This document shows, in pieces, positions 1 to 8,099 of a stretch of DNA of 64,000 nt (the stretch's first letter is position 1; every line of letters begins with the position of its first letter). This DNA is from Flavobacteriales bacterium (lineage in GTDB: Bacteria; Bacteroidota; Bacteroidia; Flavobacteriales_D; Sanyastnellaceae). The notes under the pieces are model-generated. The model was given only the letters and a program-made list of their open reading frames with translations. It was not told the origin of the DNA and did not search any database. A program made the position numbers and the translations under genes. The DNA is taken from the NCBI GenBank assembly GCA_018402085.1, contig JAGYJM010000002.1, forward strand, positions 2,371,501-2,435,500. The letters are read 5' to 3'.

Positions 1-46
1 CACTGACCGCAAGGCTCACGCAGAGAAGTAACCAAAAGCGGATCAT
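1..46 (-). CDS. N-terminus of an exported protein, cut by the window edge
   Basis: Only about 15 codons are visible: a start followed by a hydrophobic signal-like stretch (MIRFWLLLCVSLAVS). Its ATG shares one base with the TGA stop of the preceding gene, so it is the next gene of the same minus-strand operon and is probably translationally coupled. Function cannot be judged from the signal peptide alone. In context it is likely another exported or outer-membrane component of the DUF1501 cluster. Confidence 0.6.
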   Translation of the reverse strand, partial: MIRFWLLLCVSLAVS

Positions 47-495
47 CAGAGGGTATCGCGTATGGTGATCACCGGTGTTTGGATACTGTTGCTCCAGTTG
101 CCGGCACGATCACGCAGTTGGAGGGTAAGCGTTGTGGTTTCTTCTTGAGTGCTTCCCAGGAGAAAAAGCGGGTTCATAAAAACGCCAATGGCACCTTCTA
201 CTTTGAGTTCTTCAAGATCAGGGGTAACGGGTGGGATGTGGTAATAATCGGGGTTTTCAAGACGCGCGTCTTTCACAGACAAACAGATGGCATCCGGATC
301 TTGCTCTCCGATGTCACCATTGCGGTCTTTGTAGCGAAAAACAACTTCAATGGAGTTGCTAAACTCTTCAACTTGACTTGCTGACATGCTCACGAATTCA
401 ATTTCCGGCACATCGGTCCCCTCCTCTTCTTTGCGGCAAGCGGAGAATACCAGTACAAGCGTAAGAACAGCCAGAATGGATTTCAGTTGGGTCAT
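46..495 (-). CDS. small lipoprotein of the DUF1501 operon
   Basis: A protein of about 149 residues with a typical lipoprotein signal: hydrophobic segment, then FSAC with the acylated Cys near residue 20, followed by a charged RKEEE linker. The rest is probably a beta-rich extracytoplasmic domain containing a YKDRNGDIGE segment that may bind calcium or act as a turn. I do not recognise the family. I chose the ATG at 495; a TTG two codons upstream is possible. It begins 2 nt after the stop of the CX4CH lipoprotein gene and ends on the start of the next gene, so it is part of the operon. Confidence 0.75.
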   Translation of the reverse strand: MTQLKSILAVLTLVLVFSACRKEEEGTDVPEIEFVSMSASQVEEFSNSIEVVFRYKDRNGDIGEQDPDAICLSVKDARLENPDYYHIPPVTPDLEELKVEGAIGVFMNPLFLLGSTQEETTTLTLQLRDRAGNWSNSIQTPVITIRDTL

Positions 496-497
496 GC

Positions 498-1454
498 TCA
501 AGGTACTTTCAGGCTGAAGATGGCATTTACAATTGGGCTCGAGCCTTCATTCGGGATGGTTACCGCTTCAGGCTGCACGTTGTCATCGAGCACACAACGC
601 AGGTAAAAGTGATCTCCGGGCTGGGCCTCTGAAAAATCGATCGTTGCTTTCCAGATGTAAGGTACGTTTTGCCCGCCCAGCGACACTCCTGTCAACTGCG
701 GCTGTTGCGACATGGTATAACTGGTGGCTTCGGAGAAATCGCTCAGGCTCTCCGAAAGCATCACGACCGGCGGCACCATAGAAGACTGAGCGGTGTTATC
801 ATCTTCAATATAGATCCACACATCGACCGGGGCAGATTCAATTTCTATAGGTGTAATACCGGCTTCTTCGGGATCGCGTTGGTACGGGTTGGTGGTATTG
901 CCTTCAGGAAACGCCAACAATCCTTCAACGCCCGGCGGGAAATCTGCACCGGCGGGGGGAGCAGGGGTGCCGAACATATCGGGTGCGCCGGCGGCAATCC
1001 AGTCGTAGATGAGTGAGCGATAATAGGCTTGTTGATCCGGCCAGTCGCTTCCTGCGTCAACGGTAAGGGGCATGATGCCCGAGCTGTTGGGCAAGTCAAC
1101 AGTCATGCGCGCCCACAGCAGTGAATTATCGGGGTCTCCCGGAACGACACGATGTTCGTATGAGTTTTCAAGGTCATTTGATATACCGGGATGATTGACC
1201 AATGAATTGTAAGATGAGCTGATACCGGTAAATGCGGGTTCGAAGGTTCCGTCATGGCAGCCGGAGTTGGCGCAAGTGGGCCTGAACACCTTTTCGTGCA
1301 GGTAAGCAAAATTTCCGGGTTGCAGCGCGCTAAGATCAGCGGTCACCTCAGGAAATTCGTATACGACCTGTTCATAGGGATTTTCAGGTTGCTCCTTTTC
1401 ACATGCGGTCATCACCGCCATTATCATCGCTATGGTCAAGAGAACATTTCTCAT
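498..1454 (-). CDS. cytochrome c-like lipoprotein with CX4CH motif
   Basis: A lipoprotein of 318 residues (lipobox MTAC, Cys18). Near residues 61-67 it has CANSGCH, a CX4CH motif in the context RPTCANSGCHDG, as in the planctomycete-type PSCyt1 cytochrome domain; CX4CH is an atypical haem-binding spacing. Motifs such as SGIMPL and DWIAAGAPD further on also fit PSCyt1-like domains. The C-terminal half looks like a beta-sandwich. The gene overlaps the DUF1501 gene by 4 nt (ATGA). Inference: an outer-membrane-anchored, possibly haem-binding partner of the DUF1501 protein. Haem attachment is not proven. Confidence 0.75.
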   Translation of the reverse strand: MRNVLLTIAMIMAVMTACEKEQPENPYEQVVYEFPEVTADLSALQPGNFAYLHEKVFRPTCANSGCHDGTFEPAFTGISSSYNSLVNHPGISNDLENSYEHRVVPGDPDNSLLWARMTVDLPNSSGIMPLTVDAGSDWPDQQAYYRSLIYDWIAAGAPDMFGTPAPPAGADFPPGVEGLLAFPEGNTTNPYQRDPEEAGITPIEIESAPVDVWIYIEDDNTAQSSMVPPVVMLSESLSDFSEATSYTMSQQPQLTGVSLGGQNVPYIWKATIDFSEAQPGDHFYLRCVLDDNVQPEAVTIPNEGSSPIVNAIFSLKVP

Positions 1455-2785
1455 ATCTGATCAAGTAGCGACATGGTTCCTGGCGATACCGTTCCGGCAG
1501 CTTGTACTTCGGGTTTCACGCCAAGTAAATCAGCTACTGTCATCATTGTATCGCTGATTCGCCCAACGGGATTGTCTTCGTTGCCCACCATCAGGTTAGA
1601 CGGAATAGTTGGTCCGGCCATCAGAGAGAATATGCGTAAAGCGTTTTCATCAGAGTGGTCATAAGCTCTCCATTCGTTGGTGTCGAGAATTGGGTTTGGA
1701 TCACTGTTGCGACCACATTCGGGGGTGCAGATGATGGCCGTGTTGTTGGCCATATCCGGAACCTGTGACTGGATGTAATTCCAGATATGCCCTACAGCGT
1801 GATCAGCGCGGTGGAGGGCGGCGAGATATCCCGTAAAGTTTGAGTGGCATTGATCTACCGCACCAAGATTGACTACGGTGAGTGCCGGACGGAACCAATT
1901 CATGAGTTCACAGGCATAGCCAACGGTGCGGAGGTCACCGTTATCGCTGACAGCAGGGTGTGCGATACTATTGTTCAAGGTCTTGGCGAACATTTCGTCC
2001 ATGAAAAGCTTGATGCTCTGCTTTTCTTCTTCGGTATTACCGAGTGTTTCGAGTCGGCTGCCGTATTGCTCGAAGGTATTATCGAGGAAATACTTGAGTT
2101 TATACATCGGTGAGAGCTCATTCTCGGGGTGGTACACCTTGGCATCAGCGAGAAATTCTTGTCCGTTCTCCCCAAAAGTCACCAAGGGAGCAAAAAAGTT
2201 AGCCCCATACTGTGCACCATAATCGGGGTGTGCAGAGTAATTGAGCAGGGGAGTTGAGTTTCCGATGCCGTTTCCGACGAACCAGATATCGGTGGCACTA
2301 TACCCACCGTGTCTACGCAGAAATTCAAAGATAGTTGGGTTGACCGGTTTCTGTTTGAGTCCTTGTGTGGTGACTGTACTCCCCTGTAAAATGGAGTTCA
2401 GTCCTCCGTAATGCCCGGCAGAAAAAGCGCTCACCTCGGGAAACAGCGTACCCTGGCTTTGCAATGTGGAATTCAGAAGAGATGGGATGGGGTTGATTCC
2501 TCCTTCGCCCGTGCCGAAAACAATTTTTTGCTCAGGCGGAGCCCCATTGAGCATATTGTACATGATATTGCCGGGATAAGGCTCATTCTCCTGGCTTCCG
2601 TCAAGGTATTGCTGCAGCACCGACTCTTGCTGGCGAACGCCCCCGGCGAACATGACCAGAACAACGTGCTGCACCAGCTGGCTGCCGGTAGGGGCAAAAA
2701 GCCTTCCGCTGGGTAGGATGTATGGTGCAGCGAAGGCTCCGGCGGTCGAAATCGATGTTTTCTTAAGAAAGTCTCTTCTTTTCAT
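1451..2785 (-). CDS. Tat-exported DUF1501 family protein
   Basis: About 444 residues beginning MKRRDFLKK, a twin-arginine signal followed by an Ala-rich hydrophobic stretch. The body matches the DUF1501 (sulfatase/alkaline phosphatase-like fold) pattern: an early LVMFAGGVRQQE segment, HYGGLNS, and late TPECGRNSDPNP and DHSDENA motifs that resemble the metal-site region of the family. DUF1501 proteins are exported, and their genes usually pair with DUF1800 or PSCyt/DUF1553 genes. I chose the ATG at 2785; a TTG three codons earlier exists. It sits mid-operon, 5 nt after one lipoprotein gene and overlapping the next by 4 nt. The substrate is unknown. Confidence 0.85.
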   Translation of the reverse strand: MKRRDFLKKTSISTAGAFAAPYILPSGRLFAPTGSQLVQHVVLVMFAGGVRQQESVLQQYLDGSQENEPYPGNIMYNMLNGAPPEQKIVFGTGEGGINPIPSLLNSTLQSQGTLFPEVSAFSAGHYGGLNSILQGSTVTTQGLKQKPVNPTIFEFLRRHGGYSATDIWFVGNGIGNSTPLLNYSAHPDYGAQYGANFFAPLVTFGENGQEFLADAKVYHPENELSPMYKLKYFLDNTFEQYGSRLETLGNTEEEKQSIKLFMDEMFAKTLNNSIAHPAVSDNGDLRTVGYACELMNWFRPALTVVNLGAVDQCHSNFTGYLAALHRADHAVGHIWNYIQSQVPDMANNTAIICTPECGRNSDPNPILDTNEWRAYDHSDENALRIFSLMAGPTIPSNLMVGNEDNPVGRISDTMMTVADLLGVKPEVQAAGTVSPGTMSLLDQI

Positions 2786-2790
2786 ACGGA

Positions 2791-3291
2791 TCAATAGTAC
2801 ATGTACTCATTCGAGAGAGCGAAAGAGAAGTAAATCAATTCAGGTGTCATGTAGGGGTCTGTCTCGATGGTATTTCGGAGATAGGTGCGTTCTGCTTCGG
2901 AGGGTCTTCGGACGAGGAAACGCACGTAGGTATCTTGAATGAACTGATCGGGGTCGGCTTGCATTTCTTCAATGGTAGGCAGTAACACGTCAGGGTCATT
3001 CATGAAGTTACTGATGATAACCTCACGAGCGAGTTCCTTATCGCCAATAGACTCTATGCAATTATTGACGTCGAAAATATCATTGGGTGAGAGTGCAGCC
3101 TGAAACAGGTTGGTGAACAGAATAGCCACGTATTGTTCATTTGATTTAAGCTTGGTTTTTCCGGCACCGGACGGGTAAAGCTCTACTTCGTTCAACACAA
3201 AAGTTGGCGGGGGGTCTTTCCGGCATGCGGTCGCACTGAGTAAGACCACCAGAAGCACTATGGAGGATTGTTTAAAAGCCTGCATATTCAT
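2791..3291 (-). CDS. lipoprotein with PSD1-like module
   Basis: About 166 residues with a lipoprotein signal (LLSATAC, then RKDPPP). The C-terminal half contains YVRFLVRRPSEAER followed by a helix and LSNEYMYY. This resembles the RxPTxxE...SxEY module seen in planctomycete DUF1553/PSD1 proteins and also in the C-terminus of the upstream lipoprotein. Alternative starts are a GTG at 3294 and an ATG at 3285. The start lies inside the 3' end of the upstream gene (overlap of about 20 nt), so translation is coupled. Function unknown; the homology is a by-eye impression. Confidence 0.65.
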   Translation of the reverse strand: MNMQAFKQSSIVLLVVLLSATACRKDPPPTFVLNEVELYPSGAGKTKLKSNEQYVAILFTNLFQAALSPNDIFDVNNCIESIGDKELAREVIISNFMNDPDVLLPTIEEMQADPDQFIQDTYVRFLVRRPSEAERTYLRNTIETDPYMTPELIYFSFALSNEYMYY

Positions 3292-4180
3292 CACTGATCA
3301 TTATAGAGCGCTGCACGATCTGCAAATCGCCCGAAGTGTAGAAGGTATTTCCGAAGTTGAAGGCCTCTTGTGAAGTTGGGTTGCGCGACAGGAGGGCGTT
3401 GGTGGCCCAGATGACTACACCCTCGGCGCATTCACTGTTATTGAGTAAGACCTGCATATATTCGAATTCATTTGCCGCAACCTGACCAAAGAGCATTTGA
3501 GGAGCATTGTTCTCGATGATCTCAAAAGATACCTGAAACTCCGATTCGGTCGGAAAGCGGTAGTAGAGGTCATCAAAGGTGGCATTTACGAAGTTGAATG
3601 ACCCCATATTGATCTCATCATAGATAGCATTGTCTGTCATTCTTCGGTACATCTCCAGCAAGTCAATGAGCCCCTCACGATACTCAATGCGCGCATCAAC
3701 CACTGCCAATAGTTTATTGGCCTCGAGCATTTTTTGCTCATAGCCCTGCATGTCACCGTTGAGGCTATCAATGACAGCGCCATTGCGAATAATACCATAG
3801 CGCTGATTCAGTTCAGCGTCGCTGGCTCCTTCTACAAATCGCGCCTTACTGTCTTCGTAGACCTTAAAATGGTATGCGTGGTAATAGCTGCTGTCGCCTT
3901 CAATAAAAGTCTGATCTGTCATGAGCTTGTTGATCAGCTGGGTGCGTGCTTCAACGCTCAGGTTATTCTCTTCGAGGAAAACCGTTTCAGCCTCCATTTC
4001 GAGGTCTGTTGGCTCTCTGCCGATCAGATCAATAAAGGTGCGGTTGATATAGTTTTGCACCAATACGGTCGGAACTCCGCTGTATGGCGGAATTTCATTG
4101 TTCTCGAAGACCGTTTCTTCTTTCTTACAAGAAGCCAGTCCGAGAAACAGTAAGAACATTGACATTAGAAATAGTCGCAT
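3272..4180 (-). CDS. lipoprotein with PSCyt2/PSD1-like segments, first gene of the DUF1501 operon
   Basis: About 302 residues starting MRLFLMSMFLL with lipobox GLASC. An ATG 18 codons upstream (4234) would add a charged leader, so I prefer 4180, which puts the signal peptide at the N-terminus. Near the N-terminus is FIDLIGREPTDLEME, like the DLTGxxPTxxE motif of DUF1549. Near the C-terminus are LLSRNPTSQEA and MISDEYAGF, like the PSD1 end module. It is the first gene of a six-gene minus-strand operon and diverges from the lipoprotein at 4334. Role inferred only: a cell-surface component working with the DUF1501 protein. Confidence 0.7.
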   Translation of the reverse strand: MRLFLMSMFLLFLGLASCKKEETVFENNEIPPYSGVPTVLVQNYINRTFIDLIGREPTDLEMEAETVFLEENNLSVEARTQLINKLMTDQTFIEGDSSYYHAYHFKVYEDSKARFVEGASDAELNQRYGIIRNGAVIDSLNGDMQGYEQKMLEANKLLAVVDARIEYREGLIDLLEMYRRMTDNAIYDEINMGSFNFVNATFDDLYYRFPTESEFQVSFEIIENNAPQMLFGQVAANEFEYMQVLLNNSECAEGVVIWATNALLSRNPTSQEAFNFGNTFYTSGDLQIVQRSIMISDEYAGF

Positions 4181-4333
4181 GGCTTCATCTAGTCTCGCCT
4201 TAAAGATACGAAACGAAACCGTTGACGGTTGCATGATACCGATCTTAACAGTATCGCAATGTTTGGGCTCAAACCGTTTGGTTGGTCGAATACCTCGTGC
4301 GCGCCACTCCCACTTTGTTTAGTATTGGCATCT

Positions 4334-4975
4334 ATGAGAAGAAAAAACGTTTACCGACACCTGCCTGCAAGCGTTTTACTATGCGTTCTCTGGGCTTGTG
4401 GTACAGGGTCAGACCCTTGCGAAATCACCATTGATCTCGACTACGGGTACGATGAGATTTACCTGTTCAACTCGAGTTGCAACTGCTATGAGCTCGATAC
4501 GGCAGACTACAATGAAACGTTTGCCATTGAATTCAAAGGAGAACAAAAAGTCTCTGACTCGGACGAATTGACCTCCGAATTTCTATCTGATTTCACCCGG
4601 ATTTATCTTGAAACGAACAACCCCGACACCACCCTCGTGCTCTGGCGCCGAAAGCTCACTGATGAAAGAGAGATGAAAACCTTTGACGACGTTCTGGATG
4701 TGGAATACAGAAAGGTTGATTCTTTGACTCCGGAAGCCGAACACGACAGCACTCAATTACTGGTGATAACGGAAGAAGGATTGAAAAGATGGTCAAGATG
4801 GTGGGTTGACATTTTCCAAATCAGAAAAAGCTACCTCGGATTCACGAGCATAAATGTACAAGCAGATGTGGCGAAAGATACTATTCGAATCACAGGAGAT
4901 ACACTTCACCGGTTCTCAAGTGGTAACTCACATTTTAGCATTTCAGGTATCCTTTCAGATTCATACTGCCAATAA
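4334..4975 (+). CDS. lipoprotein of unknown function
   Basis: About 213 residues. I chose the ATG at 4334 because it puts a lipoprotein signal (LLCVLWAC) at the N-terminus; upstream in-frame sequence is open but lacks signal-like character. The mature part is acidic and Ser/Thr-rich with two early Cys residues (SCNCYELD). No family was recognised. It is monocistronic, divergent from the DUF1501 operon, and closed by a strong terminator directly at its stop codon. Confidence 0.65.
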   Translation: MRRKNVYRHLPASVLLCVLWACGTGSDPCEITIDLDYGYDEIYLFNSSCNCYELDTADYNETFAIEFKGEQKVSDSDELTSEFLSDFTRIYLETNNPDTTLVLWRRKLTDEREMKTFDDVLDVEYRKVDSLTPEAEHDSTQLLVITEEGLKRWSRWWVDIFQIRKSYLGFTSINVQADVAKDTIRITGDTLHRFSSGNSHFSISGILSDSYCQ

Positions 4976-5006
4976 AAAAGGGAACCCTCGATAGAGTTCC
5001 CTTTTT
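4975..5006. terminator. rho-independent terminator
   Basis: An 11-bp inverted repeat (AAAAAGGGAAC / GTTCCCTTTTT) with a 10-nt loop directly after the stop of the lipoprotein gene. It is A-rich on one side and T-rich on the other, so it can act in both directions. It would also stop transcription of the minus-strand tRNA-Ala that ends at 5008. Confidence 0.85.
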
Positions 5007-5007
5007 G

Positions 5008-5081
5008 TGGAGCATATCAGATTCGAACTGATGACCCCCACGCTGCCAGCGTGGTGCTCTAGCCAACTGAGCTAATGCCCC
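5008..5081 (-). tRNA. tRNA-Ala (anticodon GGC)
   Basis: A minus-strand cloverleaf. The acceptor arm is GGGGCAT with ATGCTCC, allowing one G-T pair. The D arm is present (TAGCTCAGTTGG). The anticodon stem CCACG/CGTGG encloses loop CTGGCAG with anticodon GGC. The T arm contains TTCGAAT. The discriminator is A and CCA is not encoded. It reads GCC/GCT alanine codons. Confidence 0.95.
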
Positions 5082-5140
5082 GAACATTCCGCCCTTGCGG
5101 ATGGCAAAAATAGCTTTTTTCGGATTACCAGCAATCGGTC

Positions 5141-5172
5141 TGCTGTCAGCCGTCTGCGGTCTGCGGTCTGAG
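5141..5172. repeat. 7-bp tandem repeat, (CTGCSGT)n type
   Basis: Short head-to-tail units of the form GTCTGCG. The reverse complement, CAGACSG, recurs at 50566-50610 and 52884-52935. Confidence 0.6.
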
Positions 5173-5229
5173 ACCCCAGCCGAATGCTGCTTCGCGGCTT
5201 CGGGAGCTCTCCTGATTATAGGGGAGCCT
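5172..5229. repeat. nested-hairpin intergenic element, degenerate copy
   Basis: It keeps the general plan of the family: an outer imperfect stem around GCTTCGCGGC, then GAGCTCTCCT and AGGGGAGCC as inner arms. It is the most diverged copy in the window. Confidence 0.45.
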
Positions 5230-5410
5230 TTAAGTGAGTTGTCTATCCCGAAGGAGTCCCGAATTTCAACAGACCGGCGGCAATAGCCGCCGCCATACTG
5301 GATTCGCCTTTTGATATTGGCAGCGCAATTATGCGCTGCCCGCCTAACCCCTAACCCCTGCCGCCTAACCCAAAGGTGTCCTGAAAGCGTCCCGAAGGAG
5401 TCTCACTTAT

Positions 5411-5418
5411 TACCTTTG
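5411..5418 (+). promoter_or_regulatory. -7 element TACCTTTG
   Basis: An exact match to the Bacteroidota TAnnTTTG -7 consensus, ending 15 nt before the ATG of the hydratase gene. No clear TTG -33 element was found. Confidence 0.5.
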
Positions 5419-5433
5419 TCTAAAAGAAATCCC

Positions 5434-6210
5434 ATGAAAACCATCCAGACCCAGATTGATGGCGGTGTGATGACCATCCGCTTTGACCGGCCAAAAGTGT
5501 TCAATAGCTTCAATGAGCAGATGGCAAAGGAAGTGCAGCAGGCCCTCGATGCGGCTCGCGACGATGCGTCAGTGCGCTGTGTTGTTCTCACCGGAGAGGG
5601 TAAGGCGTTTTGTGCCGGACAGGATCTCGCCGAGGTAATGGACGAAAACGGTCCGGAGTTGACCTCTATCGTTCGCGAACACTACAACCCGATTATCAGG
5701 CGCATACGTGCGATTGAAAAACCTGTAGTGGCCGCCGTTAATGGTGTCGCCGCCGGTGCCGGGGCGAATATCGCCCTCGCCTGCGACATCTGTATCGCTA
5801 CCGAAAGCGCTAGCTTTATTCAGGCTTTCTCAAAAATCGGACTGATTCCTGACAGCGGTGGCACCTGGTTTCTGTCGCGGATTGTCGGTTTCCAGAAGGC
5901 TTCTGCCCTTGCCATGCTCGGTGATAAGGTCAGTGCTGAAGAGGCTGAACGTCTGGGTATGATCTATAAGTGGTTCGCTGACGACGCTTTTGAAAACGCC
6001 GTTAAGGAAATCTCCGTGAAACTCGCTGAGATGCCAACGAAGGGTCTCGGCCTGACCAAACGCGCTTTCAATCTCGGACTCACCAATGACCTCGATAACC
6101 AGCTCAAAGTAGAAGAGCAACTCCAAACGGCAGCAGGTCAAACCTATGATTACAATGAAGGGGTTAACGCTTTTCTCGAAAAGCGCAAACCCAACTTCAA
6201 AGGGGAATAG
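5434..6210 (+). CDS. paaG: enoyl-CoA hydratase/isomerase, PaaG-like
   Basis: 258 residues, the usual length for the crotonase family. FCAGQDL and the oxyanion-hole segment NGVAAGAGANIALACD are followed by FSKIGLIPDSGGTWFL, which is typical of PaaG-like isomerases (2-(1,2-epoxy-1,2-dihydrophenyl)acetyl-CoA isomerase of the phenylacetate pathway). I chose the ATG at 5434 because homology begins there and a -7 element lies 15 nt upstream. No other phenylacetate genes are nearby, so the physiological substrate is uncertain. A general enoyl-CoA hydratase of fatty-acid or amino-acid catabolism is the alternative. Confidence 0.85.
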   Translation: MKTIQTQIDGGVMTIRFDRPKVFNSFNEQMAKEVQQALDAARDDASVRCVVLTGEGKAFCAGQDLAEVMDENGPELTSIVREHYNPIIRRIRAIEKPVVAAVNGVAAGAGANIALACDICIATESASFIQAFSKIGLIPDSGGTWFLSRIVGFQKASALAMLGDKVSAEEAERLGMIYKWFADDAFENAVKEISVKLAEMPTKGLGLTKRAFNLGLTNDLDNQLKVEEQLQTAAGQTYDYNEGVNAFLEKRKPNFKGE

Positions 6211-6297
6211 TCCACATCGCACTCTTCATAACCCATCCTGCGCTTTTGCGCAGTGAAGCGTACCTGCGACTAACTTGAACATTCAAAGCTAGTCGCC

Positions 6298-6702
6298 ATG
6301 CACTCTCCATACCGCAACATTGTGTTAATCGATGATGACGCGATCAACAACTTGCTGAACAGGCAATTTCTCACATTTTGTCTACCACAAAGTCACATTC
6401 AGACCTTTCAGGATGCCCGCCTTGTGGTACGTTACCTGGCAGAAAGAAAAATTACGGTGCCCGACCTGATTTTGCTAGACGTCAATATGCCTGAGATGGA
6501 TGCGTGGGAATTTTTATACCATTTTGATCAACTACAGGTGCAGACGGATGTTGTAATTTTGAGCTCATCTATGCACTTTGATGATGTAGAGCGCGCCAAA
6601 CGCTACGATGCCGTGCGGTGTTACATACATAAGCCGCTGACAGAAGAGAAAATTAAGCATTACCTGATCGACCATCGCTTTGACGAAATTGAAGTGGATT
6701 GA
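6298..6702 (+). CDS. single-domain response regulator (CheY-like receiver)
   Basis: 134 residues forming one receiver domain. The acidic pocket is IDDD (residues 11-14), the phospho-acceptor is D61 in LLLDVNMPEMD, the switch residue is S89/S90 in VILSSS, and the conserved Lys is K112 in IHKPL. There is no output domain. Lone receivers of this type in Bacteroidota usually act in phosphorelays or on partner proteins. No histidine kinase gene is nearby. Its 3' end overlaps the start of the next small gene, so the two are probably co-translated. Confidence 0.88.
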   Translation: MHSPYRNIVLIDDDAINNLLNRQFLTFCLPQSHIQTFQDARLVVRYLAERKITVPDLILLDVNMPEMDAWEFLYHFDQLQVQTDVVILSSSMHFDDVERAKRYDAVRCYIHKPLTEEKIKHYLIDHRFDEIEVD

Positions 6703-6955
6703 CATTCAAGAAGAGCTACCTGCGCATGAGCAGCGGGTGCTTGCCTATATTCCTGAAAACAAAGTATTTCTGCCCGGCAAAGACCTCCAGTTTGAGATCC
6801 GCGAAGTGATTGTACTGCGCTTTTTGGAGAATTTCTACGAAGAACGACCTGATAAAGCGGAGAAGCACGGGCTTCACTTCTGGCAAGGCGAAGGAAACAG
6901 CAATCATTTTTTTTCCGACGTTAGCCACTGGATGCCCATTCCGGAAAAGCCATGA
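6680..6955 (+). CDS. DUF551-like small protein, non-ATG start
   Basis: About 91 residues. WIDIQEELP near the N-terminus, RVLAYIPE, and VSHWMPIPEKP at the C-terminus match the DUF551 layout of phage and bacterial proteins (W-I-x-x-x-x-L-P ... H-W-M-P-L-P). No ATG lies near the N-terminus; a TTG at 6680 or 6689 is the likely start, inside the receiver gene. This suggests coupling to the upstream gene or a missed start. Function unknown. Confidence 0.65.
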   Translation: MTKLKWIDIQEELPAHEQRVLAYIPENKVFLPGKDLQFEIREVIVLRFLENFYEERPDKAEKHGLHFWQGEGNSNHFFSDVSHWMPIPEKP

Positions 6956-6960
6956 ACCGT

Positions 6961-7284
6961 CTATTTCAGTGCGAGGGGCTGGTCCTGTTGTAGCGGAATG
7001 AACCGGGTACCAATGCCGATGTACCGATAGTCACCATCGACCACCGGGATCTCGTAGAGCGAAAAGAGCAGAAAATTCTTCCGCTCGGTCATGTGTTCCG
7101 CAATGCCTTCTGCAAGCTGCACTCTCTGATTTCCCCACGATTCCTTTTCTGCCAGTGCACCTACATTTTGTTCGATGGCACCCATTAGGTGATCGGCTAC
7201 AAATGTGCTGAAGTCATCGCGATCCGGATTGGTGACGAACAATGCCGCCAACATCAATGCCAGAATCAGCAGATGGCGTTTCAT
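6961..7284 (-). CDS. small exported DUF4359-like protein
   Basis: 107 residues with an N-terminal hydrophobic segment (LLILALMLAALFV) directly followed by TNPDRDDF, the hallmark TNPxxxxF/Y start of DUF4359 proteins. The C-terminus, YIGIGTRFIPL, also fits the family. Probably anchored in or exported across the inner membrane. Function unknown. It lies downstream of rsmE on the same strand, 41 nt away, and converges with the DUF551-like gene. Confidence 0.65.
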   Translation of the reverse strand: MKRHLLILALMLAALFVTNPDRDDFSTFVADHLMGAIEQNVGALAEKESWGNQRVQLAEGIAEHMTERKNFLLFSLYEIPVVDGDYRYIGIGTRFIPLQQDQPLALK

Positions 7285-7325
7285 AGGGTGGTGTTTGCTG
7301 CAAGGTAAGCAAATTGCTTTACTCC

Positions 7326-8039
7326 TTAATCTTCAGCCTTTTGATCAATTATGTTGGCCCAGGAAGCAACGGCTATCCCGGCGGTTTCAGTGCGTAAGCG
7401 GTAATGTCCGAGGCTTACGGCTTTCCAGTTCCGCGCAAAAGCGCGGGATGCTTCGTCTGTCGAGAAATCACCTTCGGGACCTACCGCCACAAGTGTTCGC
7501 CTACCCGGGCGATAAGCTTCAGTGAATGGCTCAGAGGGTTGGTCTTCTCCGAGCCATGCAATGAGTTTATCGGCATCTTCGTTGCGCGCAATGAAGTCAT
7601 CAAAGTCTACCGGTGCGGAAATTTGGGGCTTAAAAAGGTGAAGGCTCTGCTTCATGGCGGCAATGGCTATTTTCTCCCAGCGGTCGGTACGCGCGTTTTT
7701 ACGCTCGCTGCGTTCGCACCAAAGTGGCTGGATCTCAGTGCAGCCAAATTCAACAGCCTTCTCTATAAACCACTCAAAGCGATCGCGGTTTTTCGTAGGT
7801 GCAATGCCAATGACCACGTCAGGCGTATCTCTTGCTCTGCGTTCTATCAATTCAAGGTTTACGCGCACTTCACGGGCGGCAGCCTCAAAGATCTCCCCTT
7901 CGTACAAACTGCCATGTCCGTCTGTCACAAAAATTCGATCACCCGCTCGTCTGCGCAAAACCTTAACAAGGTGTTGCGATTCATCTTCGGGCAGGAGGGC
8001 CATTCCCTCAGCGATCTGATCAGTGTAAAAAAGTTGCAT
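7326..8039 (-). CDS. rsmE: 16S rRNA m3U1498 methyltransferase RsmE
   Basis: 237 residues, normal for RsmE, which uses SAM to methylate N3 of U1498 in 16S rRNA. The N-terminal PUA-like part contains HLVKVLRRRAGD. The SPOUT knot contains VGPEGDFSTDEA (canonical GPEGGFS) and LGHYRLRTETAG (canonical LGxRILRxETA). The start is ATG, close to TTTAATTTGG, a possible -7 element 5 nt upstream. It lies downstream of pckA but behind that gene's terminator, so it is probably transcribed separately. Confidence 0.95.
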   Translation of the reverse strand: MQLFYTDQIAEGMALLPEDESQHLVKVLRRRAGDRIFVTDGHGSLYEGEIFEAAAREVRVNLELIERRARDTPDVVIGIAPTKNRDRFEWFIEKAVEFGCTEIQPLWCERSERKNARTDRWEKIAIAAMKQSLHLFKPQISAPVDFDDFIARNEDADKLIAWLGEDQPSEPFTEAYRPGRRTLVAVGPEGDFSTDEASRAFARNWKAVSLGHYRLRTETAGIAVASWANIIDQKAED

Positions 8040-8051
8040 AGCGCCAAATTA

Positions 8052-8081
8052 AAAAGAGCCGGCGATATGGCCGGCTCTTTT
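8052..8081. terminator. terminator downstream of pckA
   Basis: A perfect 12-bp inverted repeat (AAAAGAGCCGGC / GCCGGCTCTTTT) with a 6-nt loop between pckA and rsmE. It is symmetric, so it would end pckA mRNA before rsmE. Confidence 0.9.
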
Positions 8082-8099
8082 GACATCATTATCTACTGC

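Larger units (their letters stand above)
5084..5433. other. intergenic spacer with repeats
   Basis: A 350-bp spacer between tRNA-Ala and the PaaG-like gene. It holds 7-bp CTGCGGT-type repeats (5141-5172), a degenerate nested-hairpin element (about 5172-5229) and CCTAACCC-like runs near 5340-5370. No convincing gene was seen. Confidence 0.6.
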
